Below are positions 21,430-35,027 of a DNA stretch of 64,000 bases, in pieces; positions within the stretch are counted from its first letter, which is position 1, and every line of letters starts with the position of its first letter. The position numbers and the translations under genes are program-made. The DNA comes from Haematobia irritans (lineage: Eukaryota; Arthropoda; Insecta; Diptera; Muscidae): the NCBI RefSeq assembly GCF_050003625.1, contig NC_134398.1, positions 22,420,622 through 22,484,621 on the forward strand, in the 5' to 3' direction. The notes beneath the pieces are model-generated. The model saw nothing but the letters and a program-made list of their open reading frames with translations. It did not search any database and was not told the origin of the DNA.

Positions 21430-22357
21430 AAGGGTGATTCTTTTGAGGTTAGGATTTTCATGCATTAGTATTTGACAGATCACGTGGGATTTCAGACATG
21501 GTGTCAAAGAGAAAGATGCTCAGTATGCTTTGACATTTCATCATGAATAGACTTACTAACGACTTACTAAATCATTGAATTTTATTACCAAAATCAGTGG
21601 CAGAAAATCCGCTTTTTTATCGACAAACTTTGTTCAGCGATGAGGCTCATTTCTGGTTGAATGGCTACGTAAATAAGCAAAATTGCCGCATTTGGAGTGA
21701 AGAGCAACCAGAAGCCGTTCAAGAACTGCCCATGCATCCCGAAAAATGCACTGTTTGGTGTGGTTTGTACGCTGGTGGAATCATTGGACCGTATTTTTTC
21801 AAAGATGCTGTTGGACGCAACGTTACGGTGAATGGCGATCGCTATCGTTCGATGCTAACAAACTTTTTGTTGCCAAAAATGGAAGAACTGAACTTGGTTG
21901 ACATGTGGTTTCAACAAGATGGCGCTACATGCCACACAGCTCGCGATTCTATGGCCATTTTGAGGGAAAACTTCGGAGAACAATTCATCTCAAGAAATGG
22001 ACCGGTAAGTTGGCCACCAAGATCATGCGATTTGACGCCTTTAGACTATTTTTTGTGGGGCTACGTCAAGTCTAAAGTCTACAGAAATAAGCCAGCAACT
22101 ATTCCAGCTTTGGAAGACAACATTTCCGAAGAAATTCGGGCTATTCCGGCCGAAATGCTCGAAAAAGTTGCCCAAAATTGGACTTTCCGAATGGACCACC
22201 TAAGACGCAGCCGCGGTCAACATTTAAATGAAATTATCTTCAAAAAGTAAATGTCATGGACCAATCTAACGTTTCAAATAAAGAACCGATGAGATTTTGC
22301 AAATTTTATGCGTTTTTTTTAAAAAAAAAGTTATCAAGCTCTTAACAAATCACCCTT
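21430..22357 (+). mobile_element. Tc1/mariner-type DD41D element, copy 2 (deleted, defective)
   Basis: The ends AAGGGTGATT and AATCACCCTT are flanked by TA at 21428-21429 and 22358-22359. It is 928 bp and nearly identical to copy 1 except for about 50 bp just upstream of MAENPLFYRQ (21552-21596), where the sequence is unrelated. Confidence 0.92.
21597..22250 (+). pseudogene. DD41D Tc1/mariner transposase, N-terminally deleted (copy 2)
   Basis: The 217-residue frame differs from the copy at 4049 at only three residues: Ile11 to Thr, Lys123 to Arg, and Val215 to Phe. The three catalytic Asp residues (15, 108, 150) and the DD41D spacing are kept. The DNA-binding half is missing. Upstream, gacttactaacgacttacta replaces the extra codons seen in copy 1, so the deletion end point differs. 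Such high similarity between two dead copies points to recent movement, with a full-length transposase supplied from elsewhere. Confidence 0.85.
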
Positions 22358-22359
22358 TA

Positions 22360-24640
22360 GAACTTTTTTCTTTGTGAAAATTGCAAAAATACTTTGTTTT
22401 ATATGGTACCACATCTTAAATTTTTAAAGAACGGACGAAAATGTTTAAAATCCATGCTATGTATGTTTGTCAATCGAAATAAGAATCAGATATTATCTAA
22501 CGATAACCGTCAAAATTTTTACTTATGTAGCTAAAGGATATGAGTCGAATCTCAGGATGCCTTCAGTAGGACCATACAACAACGGACTGATATCAACTGT
22601 ACAGACATGTATTTTTCAGGCTCAAAAATTTAACAATTTAAAAAAATCTTGTGGTAATAGCAACTTAAAGAAACATCAGATGTAACGAAAAATCTGTTTA
22701 AAAAAGTCCAAGTACAGTGGAATTGATATGTGTACACTTTTTATCGTATTCAATATTTTTAATAGTTTAATAGTTTTTTTTAATTTTTATGAAAACCTCG
22801 TTTTGAATTGATGCTGTGGATCATTCCCTTTTCAACTCATAATAAAATGTGTTATATCCTGCTTTGACTGATTTAATTTTGATTTTAGCTTGTATACACG
22901 AACCTTTATTGAAAACTATTGTGCCTTCATCGCGGGTGCAACTTCCAAAAAAGATTTTGCCTTTGCTGAATTGTTAGATAGTTTTTCTTTAAATTATTCA
23001 CACATTGTGTTAAAAAATTAAGTACGTATAATTTTAATATTCCCACAAACTTTTCCTCATTTTAAATTTTTGAATTAAAAATTTCAAAATTTTTAAGCTC
23101 CCTCAATGGTTAGAACCAATACGAATCGTTACTTTATATGATTTATTTCTTTTTACAAAAAAGAAATTAGTTTTTTTTTGTAATTTTTTTAACAATTTGC
23201 ATTCCATTTTCAATTTTAATATTTATATTTAATATTTAAAAAATATAAAATAAATTTTGTATATATTTTCGTAAAATTAATATTTATTAGTTTATTGTTA
23301 AATATATTGAACTCTATAAAAATTTTTTCTACTTACTCGCAACCAGTTTTTTTACTATTAAAAATATTTAAATGCATATTATGAAAGATATTTAATTATT
23401 TTACTTACACCATTAATTATAATAATAAAAATAAATAATATTTTATTAGCTGTTATAAAAAATCCAAACGCCTTTTAATCTGCTTCCAAAACAAAAACAA
23501 ACAAAAAACTCATTACCATAAATCTTGTAATTGGTTTAAACGTTGTACATTGATAAACGGCAATTAAATAAATTAATAATTTATTATTATGATATAACAA
23601 TAATATTTGCACATAGTTTCAATCAATAAAGCGCACACACACACATAACGCAAGAGGAACATAAAAAATAACAAATTATTACAAAAGGAAAATAATAATC
23701 ATAAAATTATTCTTGACCATTATTTGCTATAGCTTTACACATCAGGATGGTCAGAATGTCGCTTTAATAAAAAATAGAAATTAATTACAGAGTATATTTT
23801 TTTTTCCAACGTTTCCAACATCAGACGAACGAACACAGATGGCAGGTGGTTTTAAAAGGTCGTTACGTTATGGCCCAACATCAACATTACGATATTTTTC
23901 ATTACATATTTTAAATGGTAGACGTTGACAACACTGAACATTTAATTTAACAAAAAATTGTCGAACAAAAAATTAGTCGAACCAAAAAAAAAAAAAAAAA
24001 TAAATCATATGAAACAATTATATTGAGTATTGTTTTAAATTGAATATAATTTTTTTTAATAATAACAATAACAGCAACACAAAATGTTAACAAACACAGG
24101 TAGAACAAAGCATACATCATTGTAATGTAACATAAAATTTAAACATAAATTTATAGAATATTCTGGTGTAATTGTGTATCAGACGTTCGCCTAAATGTAG
24201 GCAACTCTATATTAATAATAATCCGGTAATTGGCAATCAGTATTAATGTGGTGACTATGTATTGATTATTATGTAAGCCAGCGATGATATGAATATGGTA
24301 AATATATGATAAGGAATACATTAAAATAATTAATAATGATTCCAATCAGAAAACACAAATTATTATATTATCACAAAATTCAAATGAATTTTGAAATCCT
24401 AAAATACTTAGTTTCAGTTTATTCAGTCTTTTCGCAGTTTTCATGAATATCTGAAGAAAAGCTTTCTAAATACATTGCAGCAATAATGTCTCTATGCAGT
24501 GTTGCCAGTATTGGGGATTTTCCCCCAAATTGGGGATAATTTTTCGTTCATAAGGACGACATTTCTGAGTTGGGGATTTGGTGGGGATTTTCGTGGAGAT
24601 TTTTTTTGAGAAATCGGTCAAATCTTTCTTAACAAAATTG
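22360..24640. other. AT-rich intron-like DNA, no gene seen
   Basis: No exon with splice borders, no known element. A (CA)n stretch is near 23632-23645 and an A-run near 23984-24001. The last 130 bp contain ttggggattttcccccaaat, a small inverted repeat, leading into the next array. Open frames here are short and have no recognisable domain. Confidence 0.55.
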
Positions 24641-27600
24641 TATTTCTATAGAAAATTTTGTCAACACTTTATTTCTATAGAAAACGTTGTCAACATTTTA
24701 TTCCTATAGAAAACGTTGTCAAAATTTTATTCCTATAGAAAATTTTGTTAAAATTTTACTTCTATAGAAAATTTTGTCAACATTTTATTTTTATAGAAAA
24801 TTTTGTCAAAATTATATTTCTATAGAAAATTTTGTCAAAATTATATTTGTATAGAAAATTTTGTCAACACTTTATTTCTATAGAAAATTTTGTAAAAATT
24901 TTATTTCTATAGAAAATTTTGCCAAATTTTACTTCTATAGAAAATTTTGTGAAAATTATATTTCTATAGAAAATTGTAATTCTATAGAAAAATTTGTCAA
25001 CATTTTATTTCTATACAACAATTTGTCAATATTTTATTTCTAAAGAAAATTTTGTAAAAAATTTGATTTATATTGTTTTTTTTTTCAAAGTGTTATTTCT
25101 ATAGAACATTTTTTCAAAATGTTATTTCAATAGAATTTTTTTTCAAAATTTTATTTGTAAAGAAAATTTTGTAAAAATTATATTTCTTTAGAAAATGTTG
25201 CCAAAATTTTATTTCTATAGAACATTTTGTCAAAATATTATTTCTATAGAACATTCTGTCAAAATTTTATTTCTATAGAAAATTTCATTTCTATAGAAAG
25301 TTTTGTCAAAATTTTATTTCTATAGAAAATGTTGTCAAAATTTCATTTTTATAGAAAATTTTGTTAAAATTTTATTTCTACGTAAAATTTTGTTAACATT
25401 TTATTTCTATAGCAAATTTCACTAAATTTAATTTCTGTAGAAAATTTTGCCAAATTGTGCTTCGATAGAAAATTTGACCAACATTTTATTTCCATAGAAA
25501 ATTGTGTCAAAATTTTATTTATATAGAAAATTTTGTCAAAATTTTATTTCTATAGAAAATTTTGCCAAATTTTACTTCTATAGAAAATATTGTGAAAATT
25601 ATATTTCTATACAAAATTTTATTTCTATAGAAAATTTTTTCAACATTTTATTTCTATAGAAAAATTTTGTCAATATTTTTTTTCTAAAGAAAATTTGGTC
25701 AAAATTGATTTTTTTTTCAAAATGTTATTTCTATAGAAAATTTTTTCAAAATGTTATTTCTATAGAAAATTTTGTCAAAATTTTATCTCAATAGTTTTTT
25801 TTTTCAAAATTTTATTTCAGTAGATTTTCTTTTCAAAATTTTATTTCTATAGAAAATTTAGTCAAAATTGTATTTATATAGATTTTTTTTTCAAAATGTT
25901 ATTTCTATACAAAATTTTTTCAAAATGTCATTTCTATAGAAATAACATTTTTTCAAAATGTTATTTCTATAGAAACTTTTGTCAAAATTTTATTTCAATA
26001 GATTGTTTTTCAAAATTTTATTTCTAAAGAAAATTTTGTCAAAATTTTATTTCTATAGAACATTTTGTCAAAATTTTATTTCTATTGAACATTCTGTCAA
26101 AATTTTATTTCTATAGAAATTTTCATTTCCATAGAAAGTTTCGTCAAAATTTTATTTCTATAGAAAATTTTGTTAAAATTTTATTTCTATAGACAATTTT
26201 GTTAAGATTTTATTTCTATAGAAAATTTTACCAAATTTTACTTCTATGGAAAATGTTGATAACATTTTATTTCTATAGCAAATTTTACCAAATTTTACAT
26301 CTATAGAAAATTTTGCCAACATTTGATTTCTATAGAAAATTTTGTCAAAATTTTATTTCTATAGAAAAATATTGCCAAAATTTTATTTATATAGAATTTT
26401 TTTTCAAAATGTTATTTCTATAGAACATTTTTTCAAAATGTTATTTCTATTGACAATTTTGTCAAAATTTTATTTCTATAGAAAATTTTGTCAAAATTTA
26501 TTTCAATAGAATTTTTTTTTCACGATTTTATTTCTAAAGAAAATTTTGTCAAAATTGTATTTGTATAGACCATTTTGTCAAAATTTTATTTCTATAGAAC
26601 ATTCTTACAAAATTTTATTTCTATAGAAAATTTTGTTAAAATTTTATTTCTATACAAAATTTTACCAAATTTTGCTTCTATGGAAAATGTTGGTAACATT
26701 TTATTTCTATAGCAAATTTTGTCAAATTTTACTTCTATAGAAAATTTTGCCAAATTGTACTTCTATAGAAAATTTTGCCAACATTTTATTTCTATAGAAA
26801 ATTTTGCCAACATTTTATTTCTATAGAAAATTTTGTCAACATTTTATTTCTATAGAAAATATTGCCAACATTTTATTTCAATAGAAAATTTTGTCAAAAT
26901 TTTATTTCTATAGAAAATTTTGTCAACATTTTATTTCTATAGAAAATATTGCCAAAATTTTATTTATATAGATTTTTTTTTAAATGTTATTTCTATAGAA
27001 AATTTGTCAACATTTTATTTTTATATAAAATTTTGCCAATTCTACTTCTATAGAAAATTTTGTCAAAATTTTATTTCTGTAGAACATTTTGCCAAAATTC
27101 TGTCATTCTGTCAAAATTTTATTTCTATAGAAAATTTTGTCAAAATTTTATTTCTATAGAAAATTTTGTTAAAATTTTATTTCTATAGAAAATTTTACCA
27201 AATTTTACTTTTATGGAAAATTTTGGTAACATTTTATTTCTATAGCAAATTTTACCAAATTTTAGTTCTATAGAAAATTTTGCCAACTTGTGCTTCTATA
27301 TAAAATTTTGCCAACATTTTATTTTTATAGAAAATTTTGTCAAAATTTTATTTCTATTGAAAGTTTTTTCAAAATTTAATTTCTATTGAAAGTTTTGTCA
27401 AAATTTTATTCCTGTAGAACATTTTGCCAAAATTTTATTTCTATAGAACATTCTGTCAAAATTTTATTTCTATAGAAAATTTCGTTTCTATAGAAAGTTT
27501 TGTCAAAATTTTGTTTCTATAGAAAATTTCGTCAAAATTTTATTTCTATAAAAAATTTTGTTAAAATTTTATTTCTATAGAAAATTTTACCAAATTTTAC

Positions 27601-29096
27601 TTTTATGGAAAATTTTGGCAACATTTTATTTCTATAGCAAATTTTACCAAATTTTAGTTCTATAGAAAATTTTGCCAAATTGTGCTTCTATATAAAATTT
27701 TGCCAACATTGTATTTTTATAGAAAATTTTGCCTACATTTTATTTCTATAGAAAATTTTGTCAAAATTTTATTTCTACAGAACATTTTGTCAAAATTTTA
27801 TTTCTATAGAAAATATTGCCAAAATGTTATTTATATAGAATTTGTTTTTCAAAATGTTATTTCAAAATGTTATTTCTATAGAAAATTTTGTCAAAATTTT
27901 ATTTCTATAGAAAATTTTGTCAAAATTTTATTTCAATAGAATTATTTTTCAAAATTTTATTTCTAAAGAAAATTTCGTCAAAATTATATTTCTTTAGAAA
28001 ATTTTGTCAAAATTGTATTTCCATAGAACATTTTGTCAAACTTTTATTTCTATAGAACATTCTGTCAAAATTTTGTTTCTATAGAAAATTTCATTTCTAT
28101 AGCAAATTTTGCAAAATTTTATTTCTATAGAAAATGTTGTCAAAAATTTATTTCTATAGAAAATTTTGTTAAAATTTTATTTCTATAGAAAATTTTACCA
28201 AATTTTGCTTCTATGGAAAATTTTGGTTACATTTTATTTCTATAGCAAATTTTGTCAAATTTTATTTCTATAGCAAATTTTGCCAAATTTTACTTCTATA
28301 GAAAATTGTGCCAAATTGTGCTTTTATAGAAAAATTTGCCAACATTTTATTTCTATAGAAAATATTGCCAACATTTTATTCATATAGATTTTTTTTTCAA
28401 AATGTTATTTCAATAGAGCATTTTTTCAAAATGTTATTTCTATAGAAAATTTTGTCAAAATTTTATTTGTATAGAAAATTTTGCCAATTTTACTTCTATA
28501 GAAAATTTTGTCAAAATTTTATTTCTGTAGAACATTTTGCCAAAATTTTATTGCTATAGAACATTCTGTCAAAATTTTATTTCTATAGAAAATTTCATTT
28601 CTATAGAGAGTCTTGTCAAAATTTTATTTCTATAGAAAATTTTGTCAAAATTTTATTTCTATAGAAAATTTTGTTAAAATTTTATATCTATAGAAAATTG
28701 TCAAAAGCCACCGTGGTGCAATGGTTAGCATGCCCTCCTTGCATACACAAGGTCGTGGGTTCGATTCCTGCTTCGACCGAACACCAAAAAGTTTTTCAGC
28801 GGTGGATTATCCCACCTCAGTAATGCTGGTGACATTTCTGAGTGTTTCAAAACTTCTCTAAGTGGTTTCACTGGAATGTGGAATGCCGTTCGGACTCGGC
28901 TGTAAAAAGGAGGTCCCTTGTCATTGCGCTTAACGTGGAATCGGGCAGCACTCAGTGATAAGAGAGAAGTTCAACAATGTGGTATCACAATGGACTGAAT
29001 AGTCTAAGTGAGCCTGAAATATCTAACTAACTTTGTCAAAATTTTATTTCTATAGAAAATTTTGTCAAAATTTTATTTCTTTAGATAGTTTTGTCA
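24641..29096 (-). repeat. 29-bp minisatellite array (reverse), about 4.1 kb plus SINE
   Basis: Units of attttatttctatagaaaat type. Loose higher-order structure: the variant aacattctgtcaaaatttta followed by tttcatttctatagaaag recurs near 25251, 26090, 27446, 28055 and 28560. It is split by a SINE at 28707. Confidence 0.95.
28707..29032 (+). mobile_element. tRNA-derived SINE, complete copy in array
   Basis: The tRNA-like head GCCACCGTGGTGCAATGG and B box GGTTCGATTCC are followed by the family body and a degenerate tail atctaactaac. It is flanked by TTGTCAAAA at 28698-28706 and 29033-29041. These direct repeats also occur in the array, so they are supportive rather than decisive. Confidence 0.85.
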
Positions 29097-30098
29097 ACCA
29101 ATCGATTAATTTCACATACCATTTTTTGTTGAAAATCAGTATATAAGCTCTGAAGGGGCAATATTATTTGGATAAACAGTATGTGAAAAGCTTGGAGAAA
29201 ACGTCTGATTTGTGTTTTGTTAAACATGTTGGGTGATAGTTAATGATGTTTTAATGTTTTGAAGCTGTCTAAATAATATGCAACAAATAACAGATAACAA
29301 TAATTGACACTACAACCGAACACAAACAACACAAACATAACACAACACAAAATAAATAATTAAAAAAAAAACAACAACAATAAGGATTTTTTTTGTCAAA
29401 AACAGATTGTGTTTCTATTTTTTGGTATTTTTTTTTTTTCAGTGGGTGAGAGGATAACATTGAGCATACAACTAAAAACACGCTAAAACGACAACATTGA
29501 TTGATTTTGCTCTTTTCGTTTTTTTTTTTTTTGTTGTTGTTGTGGTTAGAAACGACTAGGTTTGGATTATGGAAAACGTCAACACGCACACACACACACC
29601 CACAATTGCTTTGGAAAAAAACAATTATTTTTTCGTTTTGTAACTATATGCCAGTAAGTGTTTTTTATTTGGTGTGAATATGACTGGTCTTGTTTTTGAG
29701 AGCGAGAGAGAGAGGGTCTGGGAAAAGTATTGAGTAATATTGCTCTTTGAATTGTATGTAAGTGGTGTGTGTGTGAGTGAGTCTGCTTTCGATGGGGGAA
29801 GGATTGATTGTTAGTTAGTTATGAACGGAAATGCCAGGTGTTTCCGGTGGAAGATTTAATGCTCGAAATTCTTTGATGTTTTCAAATTTGATGGAGAGTT
29901 TCCATTGAATTTAGTTTTCTAGTTCGCATATGAATGACTGGCTGACTGACTGATGATTTGACATGAAGGTGTTTGATATATATGGCTATGTATGGAAAAC
30001 TATAGTGGAGCGTGGCGATGTTTTTTTTTCGTTTTTAATGGCGAGATTTTAATTTTTGAAGTAGTAGAAGAAAAAAAAAGACAAGAACACAAACTTAC
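29097..30098. other. Intron downstream of the TM3 exon
   Basis: AT-rich, with A/T homopolymers, (CA)n at about 29583-29598 and (GA)n near 29700-29715. I searched the minus strand for the next receptor exon and did not find one. Confidence 0.6.
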
Positions 30099-30208
30099 CC
30101 ATTCGGACATTTCGTGTGTATCAGCATTTCGATGATGATAATTTAATATTAAAATCGTTGACACAACGGATGAAGCTACCATAAACATTATGCAATTGAA
30201 ATATGTAC
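30099..30208 (-). CDS. nAChRalpha6: nAChR alpha6-type subunit, internal exon: TM3
   Basis: This 110-bp exon completes the split Gly codon and encodes TYFNCIMFMVASSVVSTILI and then LNYHHRNADTHEMSEW. That is TM3 followed by the start of the cytoplasmic TM3-TM4 loop. The acceptor is cccaaccaaccaacag and the donor gtaagtttg. It ends in phase 0 after the TGG of SEW, where insect alpha6 continues into a WLPWILRM-type exon that I could not find between 1 and 30098; the rest of the gene therefore lies to the left of the window. The reading NYHHRNADTHEMSEW is the part that best separates alpha6 from alpha5 and alpha7 as I remember them. No frame damage is visible. Confidence 0.93.
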
Positions 30209-31480
30209 CTGTTGGTTGGTTGGGCGTGTCATAATATAATTTGTTTACGATCAGATATTTTTTTTTTTCAAAAAAAAAATTGTTTGGTATAAATGATTGG
30301 TTGTTTTTTGGTAATTAAAAAAAAGAAGTAATTTAAGGTGTTTTTTCAAAATTTTTAAAAAATTTTTGAATTTTTAAAAAAATTTTGGAAAATTATTTTT
30401 TGTTTTTTTATCGAAAATATTAATTGAAGTAAAATACATAGAGAAATTTTAATCAAATTCAAATTACAAATGTCAAATTTAGTTAATTAGAAAGAAAAGG
30501 ATTTTTTTTAAATACAAAGAATTTTTTTTTTGGGGTTTTAGAAATTTCCAAAATAATTACAAGGACAGAGAAGTTTGAGCCAAGTTAGAAAAAATGTTTG
30601 GTTTTTAATTTTTGGTGATGGAAGTTGGGGGTGTTTTTTTTTTTTTGCAATTTGGTAGCGAAAGTGATGGCAAAGTGTTATTAGTGGTGATTAGCATATC
30701 ATTCAAAGGACGATACAGTTCAAGTGATATTATTTTCATTTTAGTATATATTTTTTTCCCGCAGAAATAGATAGAGAGAAGAGTAGAGAGTAAAAAAGAA
30801 GAAAATTGAAAGAAATTATATATTTTCAAAAAACTTCACTTTGAGGGTTTTTTTTTTGTTTTTTTTTTCTAAATGTTTCATATATACATCGGTTTTTATT
30901 TTTGTTTGTGTGTTCTTTCTGTAAAAGATATGTCAAAAATATGGTTGTAGTAATAAATCTGTAAATCAGTTTTCTTAGAGTACCATATGCTCAAAATATA
31001 TTTAAAAAAAATATTATTGTTTATATTTTCAACATCAATGTTTTAAAATATTTACTTTACTAATAATCTATAATGAAGAGATATATGTTAATGTATAAAC
31101 TCTTTTTTTTTTTGTTTCAAAACAATATTAAAGTAGATTATTTGGTGTATTTTTAAGGATTATTTATTAAGTAGTTTTAGAGTTTATTTAAACGTTTTTG
31201 TGAACTTTTATTTCTTGACTGTAATACAAAAACTGGTTGTAGGGACTTAAATACTTAAATAACTAGAAATTAAATTTTATTTTAATAAAAAAAAATTCTA
31301 TTATGAAAAAAAAATAAAACAAAAAATAAACTATAAAATATAAGAGTTCTGATCGATTGCATACCGAGATGCAATCACGGTTGTCCCATACAACTAAAAA
31401 AATTAATTACCAAATTTCTAAGAAAATTCTTCCGTAAATCTACTAAATTTAAAAAACAAATGAAGTTTTTGATATACATT
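30209..31480. other. Intron between TM2 and TM3 exons, AT-rich part
   Basis: The polypyrimidine tract upstream of the TM3 exon is weak. The rest is homopolymer-rich; nothing recognisable. Confidence 0.6.
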
Positions 31481-32846
31481 TTTATACCCTTCACCACAAC
31501 TGTGGTACAGGGTATAATAAGTTTGTGCATTTGTATGTAACGCCAAGAAGGAAAAGTCTGAGACGCATCGTTTAGTATACCGATCGCCTTAGAATTAAAT
31601 TCTGAGTCGATTTAGCGATGTACGTCTGTCTGTCTGTCTGTCTGTTCGTCTGTCTGTCTGTTGATGTATTTTTGTGTGCAAAGTACAGCTCGCAGTTTTA
31701 GTCCGATTGTACTAAAATTTGGTATAGGGTCCTGTTTCGGCTCAAAGACGATCCCTATTATTTTTGGAAAAAATCGGTTCAGATTTAGATATAGCTGCCA
31801 TATATATTTTTCTGGTCATAATTGGCGTGTATATCAACCGATCTTCCTCAAATTCCGAACATCCGAATATTTTATGAGTTTTGAAAAACTTGCAAAATAT
31901 CAGCCAAATCGGTTCAGATTTCGATATAGCTCCCATATATAGCTTTCGCCCGATTTACACTCATTTGCCCACAGAGGCCAATTTTTTGCTCCGATTTAGT
32001 TGAAATTTTGCACAGGGAGTAAAATTAGCATTGTAGCTATGCGTGTCAAATTTGGTTGAAATCGGTTCAGATTTAGATATAGCTCCAATATATAGCTTTC
32101 GCCCGATTTACATTCAAATGACCACAGAGGCCAATTTTTTGCTTCGATTTAGTTGAAATTTTGCACAGGGAGTATAATTAGCATTGTAGCTATGCGTGCC
32201 AAATTTGGTTGAAATCGGTTCAGATTTAGATATAGCTCCCATATATAGCTTTCACCCGATTTACACTCATATGACCACAGAGGCCAATTTTTTGCTCCGA
32301 TTTAGTTGAAATTTTGCACAGGGAGTAGAATTAGCATTGTAGCTATGCGTGCCAAATTTGGTTGAAATCGGTTCAGATTTAGATATAGCTCCCATATATA
32401 TGTTTTTCTGATTTCGACAAAAATGGTCAAAATACCAACATTTTCCTTGTAAAATCGCCACTGCTTAGTCGAAAAGTTGTAAAAATGACTCTAATTTTCC
32501 TAAACTTCTAATGCATATATATCGAGCGATAAATCATAAATAAACTTTTGCGAAGTTTTCTTAAAATTGCTCCAGATTTAAATGTTTCCCATATTTTTTT
32601 ACTAACATTGTGTTCCACCCTAGTGCATTAGCCGACTTAAATTTTGAGTCTATAGATTTTGTGGAAGTCTATCAAATTCTGTCCAGATTGAGTGATATTT
32701 AAATGTATGTATTTGGGACAAACCTTTATATATAGCCCCCAACACATTTGGCGGATGTGATATGGTATCGAAAATTTAGATCTACAAAGTGGTGGAGGGT
32801 ATAATATAGTCGGTTCCGCCCGACTTTAGACTTTCCTTACTTGTTT
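31481..32846 (-). mobile_element. Family B DINE-1/INE-1-like element, copy B2
   Basis: The minus-strand 3' end is at the left (tatacccttcaccacaactg), followed by a (CTGT)n stretch at 31624-31662. The 153-bp repeats show ggttcagattt at 31911, 32064, 32217 and 32370, exactly 153 bp apart. The 5' end cgcccgactttagactttcc and ttacttgttt is at 32819-32845. Confidence 0.8.
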
Positions 32847-32849
32847 TAA

Positions 32850-33000
32850 TTTGGATTGTCACGTTTATTTATCAATATCTTTGGTTCGTATCACTGTATT
32901 CCAATCAAGCGGCTTTAAATCCGTACTTGACCCTGATGAAGATTGACGATGTCAAATCGAAATATTGTCGTTAATAGAATAAAACTCAAATAAAACATTT
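32850..33000 (+). mobile_element. Possible Penelope-like 3' fragment
   Basis: ccctgatgaagattgacgat followed by gtcaaatcgaaatattgtcg resembles the 3' tail of Penelope-like elements (compare the minus strand at 17660-17690). No coding part is present. Confidence 0.4.
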
Positions 33001-33008
33001 GGTGTTTT

Positions 33009-34650
33009 GTATACCCTCCACCATAGGATGGGGGGGTATATTAACATGTAACACATCGAAATATTGGTCTAAGACCCCATAAAGTATATATATTGTGGGT
33101 CGTGGTGAAATTCTGAGTCGATCTAAGCATGTCCGTCCATCCGTCCGTCCGTCACTCTGTATGGCTGTCCGTCCGTCTGTGGAAATCACGCAAACTTCCG
33201 AACGAAACAAGCTATCGACTTGAAACTTGGCACAAGTAATTGTTACTGATGTAGGTCCGACGGTATTGAAAATGGGCCATATCGGACCACTTTTACGTAT
33301 AGCCCCCATATAAACCTACGCTCATATTTGGCTTGCGGAGCAACTTGGAGGAGTAAAATTCATCCGATCCGGTTGAAATTTGGTACGTGGTGTTAGTATA
33401 TGGTCTCTAATAACCACGCAAAAATTGGTTCACATCGGTCCATAATTATATATAGCCCCCATATAAACCGATCCCCCGATTTGGTTTGCGGAGCCTCGAA
33501 AATTCCATCCGATCCGGCTGAAATTTGGTACATGGTGTTGGTATATGTTCTCTAATAACCATGCAAAAATTGGTCCATATCGGTCCATAATTATATATAG
33601 CCCCCATATAAATCGATTCCCAGATTTGTCCTCCGGAGCCTCTTGGAGGAGCAAAATTCATACGATCCGGTTGAAATTTGGAACATGGTATTAAAATGTG
33701 GTCTCTAACAAACACGCAAGAATTGGTCCATATCGGTCCATAATTATATATAACTCCCATATAAACCGTTCCCCAGATTTGATCTCCGGAGCCTCTTGGA
33801 GGAGCAAAATTCATCCGATCCGATTGAAATTTGCAACGCGGTGTTAGTATAAGGCCGCTAATATACATGCCAAAATTGGTCCATAACGGTCCATAGTTAT
33901 ATATATAGGCGATCCCCAATCACACAAAAATTGGTCCATATCGGTTCATATTCATGGTTGCCACTCGAGCCAAAAATAATCTACCAAAATTTTATTTTTA
34001 TAGAAAACATTGTCAAAATGTTAAGTCTATAGAAAATTTTGTCAAAATTTTATTTCTATAGAAAATTTTGTCAAAATTTTATTTCTAAAGAAAATTTTTT
34101 CCAAATTTTACTTTTATAGAAAATGTTGTCAAAATTTTATTTCTATAGAAACTTTAAACTTAATTATATACGTATTTAATCGGCCTTTTTTAGTTTAATA
34201 TATACCAAGTACACGCAGAGAAGGAATAGGATCACCTCAAATATGTTTCAAGAGCAAAATGTTATTTTTGTAGGGTGACCATGTAACATGTTTGTCACTA
34301 AAATGTTATTTTATCGTCAAATATAACCTGCTTGCCGAAATCAGATACATGATTTCCCAGAAAATAACATGGTTGCGAAAACCATGTTACATGGTCACCA
34401 CCCAAAAATAACATTTTGCTCTTAAAACATGTTTGAGGTGATCATATTCCTTCTCTGGGTGTATGGACTATGTGGTATATATTACGGTGTTTGGAAGTTT
34501 TAAGATACCTTGCCATCGGCAAGTGTTACCGCAACCCAAGTAATTCGATTGTGGATGACAGTCTTCAGTAGAAGTTTCTACGCAATCCATGGTGGAGGGT
34601 ACATAAGCTTCGGCCTGGCCGAACTTATGGCCGTATATACTTGTTTTATT
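33009..34650 (-). mobile_element. Family A DINE-like element, copy A4
   Basis: A full minus-strand copy: tataccctccaccataggat at the left, ccgtccatccgtccgtccg, 153-bp repeats at 33300-33900, the junction gttgccactcgagccaaaaa, a short reverse 29-bp array (33990-34150), atacgtatttaatcggcc, then the GC-rich hairpin ggcctggccgaac at the right. A palindromic MITE sits at 34212. Confidence 0.82.
34212..34461. mobile_element. Palindromic MITE with CACG/CACC ends
   Basis: The 250-bp element is almost entirely a fold-back: it starts CACGCAGAGAAGGAATAGG and its other end, inverted, reads CACCCAGAGAAGGAATATG, with homology for about 85 bp per arm. It is flanked by TA at 34210-34211 and 34462-34463. Other family A copies show the empty site (gtatggact), proving insertion. 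Confidence 0.9.
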
Positions 34651-35027
34651 TTGAAATAGGCGAATGAAAAAAATTTCGACTTGTATGGTTTAATTCTATC
34701 CCCTAATCTGCGAATACTCAAGTCAAAATTCAATTTTTTTCTCATTGGAAGAAACCAATTTCGGTGTCTGTTCACCTTCTTGCTAGCGATGCAACTCCTT
34801 GGCTCTTTCCAAAAAAAAATTAATTCTCATTTAAATACTGGGGTGCTTTAACGACTGCCACTTGTGGTTTTCCAGCCAACTATCAAGTAATCACCATATC
34901 ACGCTTGAATTCCATCACGAATAACTTTATTTCCGAATGCACTAAATTCAAATATTTTTGTAGGCTTGCAAACAGAAAAATGGTCTGTTACTGGAATAAA
35001 TCTGTCAGCTCTCAGACGAGAGTTCAC
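34651..35027. other. Non-repetitive intron DNA
   Basis: Nothing recognisable; no splice-bounded exon. Confidence 0.5.

Noticed and set aside
24641..28700. Possible CRISPR array (regular 29-bp repeats)
   Set aside because: The units are contiguous with no spacers and the genome is eukaryotic.
28707..28780. tRNA genes (several stretches with good A and B boxes)
   Set aside because: They are SINE heads or modules in DNA elements, present in repeated copies, with no closing acceptor stem.
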